DNA of 6,377 nucleotides from positions 1 through 6,377 of the forward strand of contig JAPKDE010000152.1 of assembly GCA_028822675.1 (NCBI GenBank). The letters run 5' to 3'. Source of the DNA: Dehalococcoidia bacterium. GTDB taxonomy: Bacteria; Chloroflexota; Dehalococcoidia; UBA3495. A model generated the notes under the pieces. It worked only from the letters and a program-made list of their open reading frames with translations. It was not told the DNA's origin and did no database searches. This document shows positions 1-5,047 of this stretch, one piece after another; position 1 is the stretch's first letter, and each line of letters begins with the position of its first letter. The translations under genes and the position numbers were made by a program.

Positions 1-107
1 CGCAGATTCAGGAAATGGGTATAACTCCTCTCGTAACATCAACTATCATGAACACGTCAGAGGATAGAATTGCTCTTGCAAAAGAAATTTTATCCTTGGC
101 TGATTAA
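1..107 (+). CDS. cofD: 2-phospho-L-lactate (or phosphoenolpyruvate) transferase CofD, C-terminal fragment
   Basis: Only the last 34 codons are present, read from base 3 to a TAA at 105-107; the 5' part lies outside the window. In F420 biosynthesis CofD/FbiA moves the phospholactyl-type group from the GDP-activated donor made by CofC onto the deazaflavin Fo, giving F420-0 or its dehydro form. The visible peptide contains the pattern GI-x-PLVTSTIM followed by an acidic stretch (TSED) and a closing helix (IALAKEIL). This matches my recollection of the CofD C-terminus, where a (T/D)TIM motif precedes D-x(3)-LA-x-(E)-(V/I)L. The fragment alone is short. The call is greatly strengthened by cofC starting 35 bases downstream on the same strand, since cofC and cofD catalyse successive steps and are often neighbours. 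Confidence 0.78.
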   Translation, partial: QIQEMGITPLVTSTIMNTSEDRIALAKEILSLAD

Positions 108-142
108 TCTCAACCACGCCGCTCAATAAATGCTCAACATCT

Positions 143-805
143 ATGGTCACTGAACCCAACAACGTAATCGCCATCGTTCCAATGAAACCCTTGGCACTGG
201 GCAAATCACGGCTGAGCCAAAGCCTGACGGCCGAACAACGGGCCGACTTGGTCTTGGGCTTGCTGCGACGAGTAATATTGGCCATAAAGGCAGCTTCAGT
301 AGATACGGTATGGGTTGTTGGCGGCGATGATCGAGTCCGAGAAATGGCTGAATCTCTGGGCGCCGAATGCCTTGAAGAGCTCGGCGTCGACTTGAACGAC
401 ACTCTAAAAAAGGCTTTCGCATTGGTTTTTGAACGCGGTAAATCCGCCCTCTTCGTTGCCGGTGACCTGCCTTTCTTGAAACCCGCAGACATTCACAGCA
501 TGATTCAGGCTTCCCGAAGGCAGGGCAATGTGACGCTGGCACCGGCTCGTAGAGACGGCGGCACCAACTCGATATTAGTGCCTCTTGGTGTGCCGCTGGA
601 ACCAGAATTGGGTCAGGGCAGCTTCATGAAGCATCTGACCCAAGCAGCCCGACTCGAAACCTCTGTGGCAATCAACTCCAGCCAAGGGTTGGGATTTGAC
701 CTGGACGTGGTCGACGACTTGGAGACGCTCCAGCACATGGAACCCGGTCTGTTGGACCGCCTGTCTGAAGAACGGAAACCGGGTAGCCCGGATTTCAGTA
801 GCTAG
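143..805 (+). CDS. cofC: 2-phospho-L-lactate guanylyltransferase family protein CofC (F420 side-chain donor activation)
   Basis: This 220-residue protein is predicted to be a cytoplasmic nucleotidyltransferase that joins GTP and a three-carbon phospho-acid (2-phospholactate, phosphoenolpyruvate or 3-phosphoglycerate, depending on lineage) into the GDP-activated donor used by CofD. The N-terminal IVPMKPLALGKSRL segment (about 11-24) is the family's nucleotide-binding strand and loop. AGDLPFL (106-112) supplies the metal-binding Asp. LAPARRDGGTNSIL (132-145) is the typical family stretch, followed by GSFMKHL (159-165) and GLGFDLDVVDDL (182-193) with its Asp pair. Length is normal. The ATG at 143 is the first start codon after an in-frame stop at 101-103, yet no Shine-Dalgarno sequence precedes it, so translation may depend on coupling to cofD. 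Which phospho-acid is used cannot be decided from the sequence. The C-terminal tail after about residue 200 is charged and probably not catalytic. Confidence 0.9.
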   Translation: MVTEPNNVIAIVPMKPLALGKSRLSQSLTAEQRADLVLGLLRRVILAIKAASVDTVWVVGGDDRVREMAESLGAECLEELGVDLNDTLKKAFALVFERGKSALFVAGDLPFLKPADIHSMIQASRRQGNVTLAPARRDGGTNSILVPLGVPLEPELGQGSFMKHLTQAARLETSVAINSSQGLGFDLDVVDDLETLQHMEPGLLDRLSEERKPGSPDFSS

Positions 806-870
806 ATCTAATCACCCAACGGCATTTATCGCTGGCGCTGGCCGTTGAGATTGGTGCGTAATTTTCATCC

Positions 871-1830
871 ATGACTAAAGTTAAACTTGGAATATTGCTG
901 CCCACACGCGGTCTATTGCTGCGAGGCGAGCAGCCACCCAACATTGACCGCATAATCGCCCTGGCCAACATAGTCGAACAGGCAGGCTTGGACTCGGTTT
1001 GGGTTGGCGATAGCTTGATGGCCAAACCGCGCATGGAACCATTGGCGATACTTGGGGCGTTGGCAGCCCGAACCAACAGGGTCAGGCTTGGCACAGCAGT
1101 CCTGCTGCCGGCTTTACGCCACCCGGTGCTGCTGGCTCAAACCATGGCAACAGTAGACCTGATATCCGGCGGTCGACTGGTCATTGGGGCCGGTGTTGGT
1201 GGTGCGTTCAATGACGACCAGAAGCGCGAGTGGGATGCGGCGGGAGTGCCCGCCAAAGGCCGGGGCCGCCGGTTTGAAGAGATTGTCAAAATCATCCAAG
1301 GTTTGGGCTCCGGAAAACCCTTCGATTTCCACGGCCGTGACTTTGATTTGGAATCTGCCCTCATGCGGCCGCTTCCAACTAATCCGGCTGGAATTCCGTT
1401 CCTGCTGGGCACTCACTATCGCGCGCAGAGTCCGGCCCAGATCAGGAGAGCGGCCCAACTTGGCGCTGGAATCATCTCCATATCAGACTCGCCAGACGAG
1501 TTCGCCCAAATCATCGAGCAAGTAAATGAGAAGGCTGTGGAGTTTGGCCGGGAGCCTGCCAGTCTTGAAAAGACCTTCTACATGACCGTGAACATGAACC
1601 CAGACCTGAAAGCCGCTGAAGCCGACGCGGTAGAGTGGCTGACGGGATATTACGGCTCCGACATCTGGGGCACACGCTGGGGGCCGTTCGGCGGCGCAGA
1701 AAGGGTGGCCGATCGCATGCGAGAATACGTCTCAGCCGGCGCGGAGACCTTGGTGGTGCGCTTCGCCAGCTTTGAACCGGAGAAGCAACTCGATATATTT
1801 TTGGAACAAGTGGCACCGAACTTCGCTTAG
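871..1830 (+). CDS. LLM-class (luciferase-like) flavin- or F420-dependent oxidoreductase
   Basis: The 319-residue product has the features of the bacterial-luciferase-like TIM-barrel superfamily. The first strand is KLGILLPTRG (5-14), followed by EQAGLDSVWVGDSL (36-49) and the RVRLGTAVLLPALRHPVLLAQ region (70-90) that lines the flavin site. The signature DLISGGRLVIGAGVGG (96-111) precedes an RGRRFEE helix (131-137). These proteins use FMNH2 or F420H2 to oxidise or reduce diverse organic substrates; family membership does not reveal the substrate. The adjoining cofDC genes make F420 a reasonable cofactor guess, but this is inference. The ATG at 871 is forced by an in-frame TAA at 859-861. No clear Shine-Dalgarno sequence is seen. 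It lies 65 bases after cofC and 59 bases before fabI with no terminator between, so it is probably co-transcribed with both. Confidence 0.87.
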   Translation: MTKVKLGILLPTRGLLLRGEQPPNIDRIIALANIVEQAGLDSVWVGDSLMAKPRMEPLAILGALAARTNRVRLGTAVLLPALRHPVLLAQTMATVDLISGGRLVIGAGVGGAFNDDQKREWDAAGVPAKGRGRRFEEIVKIIQGLGSGKPFDFHGRDFDLESALMRPLPTNPAGIPFLLGTHYRAQSPAQIRRAAQLGAGIISISDSPDEFAQIIEQVNEKAVEFGREPASLEKTFYMTVNMNPDLKAAEADAVEWLTGYYGSDIWGTRWGPFGGAERVADRMREYVSAGAETLVVRFASFEPEKQLDIFLEQVAPNFA

Positions 1831-1876
1831 GGTTTAGTTCAGAAGTTTCTGGGCCAATGGCAGATTCAGAGTATTA

Positions 1877-1883
1877 GAGAGGT
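1877..1883 (+). promoter_or_regulatory. Ribosome binding site of fabI
   Basis: GAGAGGT lies seven bases (counted from GAGG) before the GTG at 1890. It supports this GTG as the start of fabI, in contrast to cofC and the LLM gene, which have no such site. Confidence 0.7.
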
Positions 1884-1889
1884 AGTCAG

Positions 1890-2663
1890 GTGTTTCCCAT
1901 AGACCTGTCAGGCAAAAAAGGAATCGTATTTGGTGTTGCCAATGACCGCAGCATCGCGTGGGGGATCACAAAGGCTCTCTCCGAAGCCGGAGCGCGCATT
2001 GCCTTAACCTACCAAGGAGACCGTCTTAAAGAGCGAGTGGAAGGCTTGGCGGCCACTTTGGACGGCGCTCTGACCCTGCCCTGCGATGCGACGGACGACG
2101 AACAGATCGCCCAAGTGTTCCAAAGTCTGAAAGAAGAATTTGGCGACATTTCATTCCTGATCCATAGCATCGCTTACGCCAATCGAGAAGATCTGGACGG
2201 CCAATTTGCTGACACCTCACGTGATGGTTTCAGAGTCGCCCTTGAGGTCAGCGCTTATTCGCTGCTGCCGTTGGTACGCCACGCTGCTCCGCTCATGACC
2301 GATGGCGGCAGCATCGTCGCCATGACCTTCGACGCCTCGCAACGCGTATATCCTGGATACAACGTGATGGGTACCGCCAAAGCGGCCCTGGAACACAGTG
2401 TGCGGCAACTGGCCTTTGAGTACGGGGAACAGAACGTTAGGGTCAACGCCATCTCGGCCGGTCCACTACAGACCCTGGCAGCCAGGGGAATCAGCGGGTT
2501 TAGAGACATGCACCATTCGGCCGCTGAAAAGTCACCCATGAAGCGCAACATCACGGTTGATGAGGTTGCTCAAACCGCCCTGTTCTTATGCAGCGGACTT
2601 TCCAGTGGCATCACTGGAGCAATTATTCCAGTGGATGCCGGATATCACATAATGGCCGTTTAG
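1890..2663 (+). CDS. fabI: Enoyl-[acyl-carrier-protein] reductase (NADH), FabI/InhA family
   Basis: This 257-residue short-chain dehydrogenase/reductase catalyses the last reduction of each fatty-acid elongation cycle, trans-2-enoyl-ACP to acyl-ACP. The N-terminal Rossmann motif is the FabI-type GVANDRSIAWG (15-25), where ordinary SDRs have GxxxGxG. IHSIAYA (91-97) is the strand-4 motif. The catalytic pair is Tyr157-x6-Lys164 within YNVMGTAK. RVNAISAGPLQTLAARGI (184-201) is the hallmark loop leading into the substrate-binding flap. The second active-site tyrosine of E. coli FabI (Tyr146) is replaced by Phe147, in a TFDASQRV context that resembles mycobacterial InhA. Length is normal for the family. 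GTG at 1890 is chosen because of the GAGAGGT ribosome site and because the N-terminus (MFPIDLSGKKG) aligns with other FabIs without extension. It is the last gene before the terminator at 2686. Confidence 0.95.
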   Translation: MFPIDLSGKKGIVFGVANDRSIAWGITKALSEAGARIALTYQGDRLKERVEGLAATLDGALTLPCDATDDEQIAQVFQSLKEEFGDISFLIHSIAYANREDLDGQFADTSRDGFRVALEVSAYSLLPLVRHAAPLMTDGGSIVAMTFDASQRVYPGYNVMGTAKAALEHSVRQLAFEYGEQNVRVNAISAGPLQTLAARGISGFRDMHHSAAEKSPMKRNITVDEVAQTALFLCSGLSSGITGAIIPVDAGYHIMAV

Positions 2664-2685
2664 ACGAAACGAAATAGTCAAACAA

Positions 2686-2715
2686 AAAAAGGACCACTGA
2701 AAAGTGGTCCTTTTT
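2686..2715. terminator. Bidirectional rho-independent terminator between fabI and the zinc-ribbon/TPR gene
   Basis: GGACCACT (2691-2698) pairs with AGTGGTCC (2703-2710) around a GAAA loop, which is a GNRA tetraloop. The stem is flanked by an A-tract (2684-2690) and a T-tract (2711-2715), so it can terminate in both directions. It lies 22 bases after the fabI stop and 24 bases beyond the stop of the convergent gene. Confidence 0.92.
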
Positions 2716-2739
2716 GTTTTCTGAACTAAAGACTGTGGA

Positions 2740-3564
2740 CTAGCCTGGAGACGAACTTGGGTCCAGCCCTTTCAGGTGGCGACGGTCTTCCTCTGCTTGT
2801 TGAGGGCGGCCCAGTTGGGCGTAGGCTTCAGCCCGTCTTTCCCAGGCCTCCGCGTAATTCGGGTCAAGGGCTATCGCCTTGGTGAACTGGTCAATCGCCT
2901 CTTGGTATTTTTCCTCGCCGTACCGCTCAATACCCCTTGAGACCATCACTGCCGCGGTTGGCGCCACACCGGGATCGTACGTGCCCCAGGGAACATGCGG
3001 CGTTGCCGGTTCAGCACCAGAACCTGTTGGCGTTGGCGCGGTTTCCTGGCTTTGAGGTTGCTCAGTTACGGGTCCCTCATCAACCTCAGCAACGGGAGTG
3101 TCTACAGCCACTGGGGTTTCAACAACGGCTTCGACCGGCTGGGGATCGACCGGCGGCGCTTCTGGCACCTCAGGTGGTTGGGCAACAGCGATGGAAGGCA
3201 TAGTTGTTTGGACTGGAGGCGAGGCCGGGAAGGGCTGGCCTTCATCTGCAGGTTCAGGAGAATAGGCTTCGCTCAAGTCCAAACCGCAGCCGGTGCAGAA
3301 ATGCTGGCCGTCAGAGTGGGGTTTGGCACATCTGGCGCAGGCCAAGCGGTCAACTTGTTCTGCGGGCGAGGTCGCCGGAAGTTTGATGAACAACAAAACA
3401 AGTACGGGTAATACGCTCAAAAGAGCGGTTTGCGGAACGTGTAGCAAACTTAGCAAAACCGCCGCTCCGCCCCATATCCAAGGGTTTCGCCCTTTGGTTT
3501 TTGCCAAACGAGCGGTCCAACTAACGACCGCAAAGATTATTGGGTATAAGAGAAATTCGGCCAA
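2740..3564 (-). CDS. Membrane-anchored zinc-ribbon and TPR protein of unknown function
   Basis: With the TTG start at 3564 the product has 274 residues. In order they are: a hydrophobic segment (about 3-17); a short basic loop with TKGRNPW, a pattern seen in small bacterial membrane proteins; one long or two short hydrophobic segments (about 30-61); a zinc ribbon with Cys76, Cys79, Cys90 and Cys93 (CxxC-x10-CxxC); a linker of about 100 residues rich in Pro, Val, Glu and Thr; and a C-terminal tetratricopeptide pair (about 206-270, with EEKYQEAIDQFTKAIALDPN and YAEAWERRAEAYAQLGRP). Zinc ribbon, linker and TPR probably lie on one face of the membrane as a protein-interaction arm; the side is not shown. 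The open frame extends upstream to a TTG at 3744. I prefer 3564 because AGGAAG stands six bases before it, the preceding 60 residues look non-coding, and a promoter-like sequence lies within them. It converges on fabI. I do not recognise a specific function. Confidence 0.72.
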   Translation of the reverse strand: MAEFLLYPIIFAVVSWTARLAKTKGRNPWIWGGAAVLLSLLHVPQTALLSVLPVLVLLFIKLPATSPAEQVDRLACARCAKPHSDGQHFCTGCGLDLSEAYSPEPADEGQPFPASPPVQTTMPSIAVAQPPEVPEAPPVDPQPVEAVVETPVAVDTPVAEVDEGPVTEQPQSQETAPTPTGSGAEPATPHVPWGTYDPGVAPTAAVMVSRGIERYGEEKYQEAIDQFTKAIALDPNYAEAWERRAEAYAQLGRPQQAEEDRRHLKGLDPSSSPG

Positions 3565-3655
3565 ATTCTTCTTCCTAAATACTCCGCGCAACGGCCAGGG
3601 TCGCACAAAAATCGGACACCCCGTGCCTATGTGAATGGCGAGTATTCTAATATTG

Positions 3656-3684
3656 AATATACACCCGTAACGCACGCTCGGCAA
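3656..3684 (-). promoter_or_regulatory. Possible promoter of the zinc-ribbon/TPR gene
   Basis: On the minus strand TTGCCG (3684-3679) is followed after 17 bases by TATATT (3661-3656), matching the sigma-70 consensus at 4/6 and 5/6 positions. Transcription would start near 3649, about 85 bases before the TTG at 3564 and downstream of the alternative start at 3744. It is a pattern match only. Confidence 0.4.
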
Positions 3685-3785
3685 CGCCGAACACTGCCTC
3701 ATAAACCAGCTGAATACGCTCAGAGTAGACCCGACCAAAAGCAATACAACGGCGTTTTTGTTCGTGTCATAAATTTAAACCCAAA

Positions 3786-3814
3786 TTGACTTGGAAAATC
3801 CATACTGCTAAAAT
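3786..3814 (+). promoter_or_regulatory. Extended -10 sigma-70-type promoter, probably for fbp-fba
   Basis: TTGACT (3786-3791) and TAAAAT (3809-3814) are separated by 17 bases, and TGC precedes the -10 element as in extended -10 promoters. Both hexamers match the consensus at 5/6 positions. A start near 3821 would give a leader of about 190 bases before the fbp GTG. No other gene in the plus direction is available for it to serve. Confidence 0.62.
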
Positions 3815-3827
3815 TGGTCGCGACCAA
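3814..3827. promoter_or_regulatory. 14-bp perfect palindrome overlapping the putative fbp start site (possible operator)
   Basis: TTGGTCGCGACCAA reads identically on both strands. It begins on the last base of the -10 element and spans the expected transcription start, the classic place for a repressor site. The binding protein is not known from this window. It is too GC-rich at the centre and lacks a T-tract, so it does not look like a terminator. Confidence 0.45.
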
Positions 3828-4002
3828 ATTATAGTAACTAATCCACGCCTGTTACATGCCTAGATACTTGGCGACAAAATCTGGATTTCCAACCAAATAA
3901 AAGGTATTAAATTGCTAATAGTATCCGAGCGGATTATTTGACATAATATGGGGCAATTAACCGGAAGGGAAAAGCACTAGCTAGGAACTGAGAATTCAGT
4001 GT

Positions 4003-4011
4003 GGGAGGTGA
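4003..4011 (+). promoter_or_regulatory. Ribosome binding site of fbp
   Basis: GGGAGGTGA closely complements the 16S rRNA tail and stands, counted from GAGG, six bases before the GTG at 4015. It decides that GTG, rather than a later ATG, is the start. Confidence 0.8.
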
Positions 4012-4014
4012 CGC

Positions 4015-4992
4015 GTGCTGGTAGCAGGAAAACGAACTACTCTCCGGGAGTACGTAACTACAGAGTGGGAAGATAAAGGTCAGAACCAAGGTCTTGGGGC
4101 TGTAATCATGGCCATCGCTGACGGTTCTAGACGAGTCCAAGAACAGGTGCAACAGGCGGCATTAGCCGATGTCCTAGGAACTACCGGGGAGACCAACGTC
4201 CAGGGCGAGACCGTCCAGCGCCTGGATGAAGCAAGTTCCAATATCTTCGTTGAAACACTTTCTCAGTCGGGCCATGTGGCTGCTATCGGCTGCGAAGAGA
4301 TTGAAAACCCGGTGATCGTTGAAGGCGACGTCGCCGACGGTTTCATCGTTCTGATGGATCCATTGGACGGCTCATCCAACATTGATGTGGCCGTTAGCAT
4401 TGGGTCGATTTTTGGAATCTGGCAAAAGAACCCAGGTGAGATCGTCAATGACGCCTCTCTGCTACGCAAGGGCAACGAACAAGTAGCGGCTGCTTACGTG
4501 GTCTATGGGTCCAGCACCGTGTTGGTTCTGGCCACCAAGAATAATGTCTGCGGATTCACTTTGGACGTTGGGACCGGTTCCTACGCGGTGACCCATCCAA
4601 ACATCAATATCCCCGCTGATTGCCCTTACTACAGTACCAATGAGGGTAATAGCAAAGTCCTAGATGAGCCCACTAAAGAGGCAATTGGCCTGCTGCGTGA
4701 CAAATATTCCCAGCGTTACGTGGGTTCCCTGGTCGCCGATTTTCACAGAAATCTTTTGAAGGGCGGCATATTTGCCTACCCGGCCGATATCAACCGGAAG
4801 AGTGGTCGCCTGAGATTAATGTATGAAGCCAACCCTCTTGGCTTTGTGGTCGAACAGGCCGGCGGGGCTGCTTCCACTGGCTACGAACGAATCCTTGATA
4901 TTGCTCCAACAGAATTACACCAGCGGACTCCCCTGATATTGGGTAACAAAGACGTTGTCGAATCGACAGTGTCGGTGGTTAGTGGTAGCTGA
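4015..4992 (+). CDS. fbp: Class I fructose-1,6-bisphosphatase
   Basis: This 325-residue cytoplasmic enzyme hydrolyses fructose-1,6-bisphosphate to fructose-6-phosphate, the committed step of gluconeogenesis (and a step of the Calvin cycle where present). The metal and active-site motifs are all visible: VQGETVQRLDEASSNIF (62-78), the Glu pair in GCEEIENP (92-99), DPLDGSSNIDVAVSIGSIFG (115-134), YVGSLVADFHRNLLKGGIF (235-253), and GRLRLMYEANP (264-274) carrying the metal ligand Glu271. Length is normal for class I. Residues that contact the inhibitor AMP in the mammalian enzyme do not appear conserved at the N-terminus (about 24-31) or just before DPLDGSS, so AMP control is doubtful. The GTG start is fixed by a strong ribosome site. 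The aldolase gene follows after 55 bases without a terminator, making a two-gene gluconeogenic unit that probably starts at the promoter near 3786. Confidence 0.96.
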   Translation: MLVAGKRTTLREYVTTEWEDKGQNQGLGAVIMAIADGSRRVQEQVQQAALADVLGTTGETNVQGETVQRLDEASSNIFVETLSQSGHVAAIGCEEIENPVIVEGDVADGFIVLMDPLDGSSNIDVAVSIGSIFGIWQKNPGEIVNDASLLRKGNEQVAAAYVVYGSSTVLVLATKNNVCGFTLDVGTGSYAVTHPNINIPADCPYYSTNEGNSKVLDEPTKEAIGLLRDKYSQRYVGSLVADFHRNLLKGGIFAYPADINRKSGRLRLMYEANPLGFVVEQAGGAASTGYERILDIAPTELHQRTPLILGNKDVVESTVSVVSGS

Positions 4993-4997
4993 GAGTC

Positions 4998-5027
4998 TTG
5001 CTTGATACTAGACATAACCAGGATAAT
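4998..5027 (+). promoter_or_regulatory. Weak possible internal promoter before the aldolase gene
   Basis: TTGCTT (4998-5003) and GATAAT (5022-5027) are 18 bases apart in the fbp-aldolase gap. The -10 hexamer is good (5/6), the -35 only partial. It may give extra aldolase transcript, but chance occurrence is quite possible. Confidence 0.3.
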
Positions 5028-5035
5028 AAGGGTAC

Positions 5036-5044
5036 GAGAGGTGA
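5036..5044 (+). promoter_or_regulatory. Ribosome binding site of the aldolase gene
   Basis: GAGAGGTGA lies just before the ATG at 5048, with GAGG six bases from it. It is almost the same as the site of fbp and fixes the aldolase start. Confidence 0.75.
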
Positions 5045-5047
5045 TCC

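Larger units (their letters stand above)
3565..4014. other. Divergent intergenic region and fbp leader
   Basis: These 450 bases separate the zinc-ribbon gene from fbp if the former starts at 3564 (270 bases if it starts at 3744). The part from about 3760 to 4000 is clearly more AT-rich than the flanking genes. It contains the fbp promoter candidate and its palindrome (3786-3827), three CCAAAT motifs (3781, 3824, 3893), and a near-palindromic pair TTAAATTGC (3907-3915) and GCAATTAA (3953-3960) that could close a leader hairpin. No convincing gene, RNA gene or terminator is seen in it. A 14-codon frame at 3856-3900 has no ribosome site. Confidence 0.6.

Noticed and set aside
46..492. A 148-codon minus-strand frame covering the cofD-cofC junction
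   Set aside because: It is antisense to cofC, low in complexity (Ser/Thr/Arg/Lys-rich) and has no supporting start signals.
2995..3411. A 138-codon plus-strand frame opposite the zinc-ribbon gene
   Set aside because: It is a reflection of the repetitive Pro/Val/Glu codons of the linker; the minus strand carries the clear zinc ribbon and TPR motifs.
3856..3900. A 14-residue reading frame in the fbp leader (ATG at 3856, TAA at 3898), considered as a leader peptide
   Set aside because: There is no ribosome site before it, no run of regulatory codons, and no attenuator-like hairpin directly after it.
3938..3943. A consensus TTGACA hexamer upstream of fbp
   Set aside because: No acceptable -10 element lies 16-19 bases downstream (the sequence there is CCGGAAGGGAAA), so it is unlikely to be a -35 box.
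3977..3984. CTAGCTAG short palindrome between the leader and the fbp ribosome site
   Set aside because: It is too short and has no partner or context; eight-base palindromes are expected by chance.
4981..5047. Terminator between fbp and the aldolase gene
   Set aside because: I looked for a stem and T-tract in the 55-base gap and found none, so the two genes are treated as one unit.
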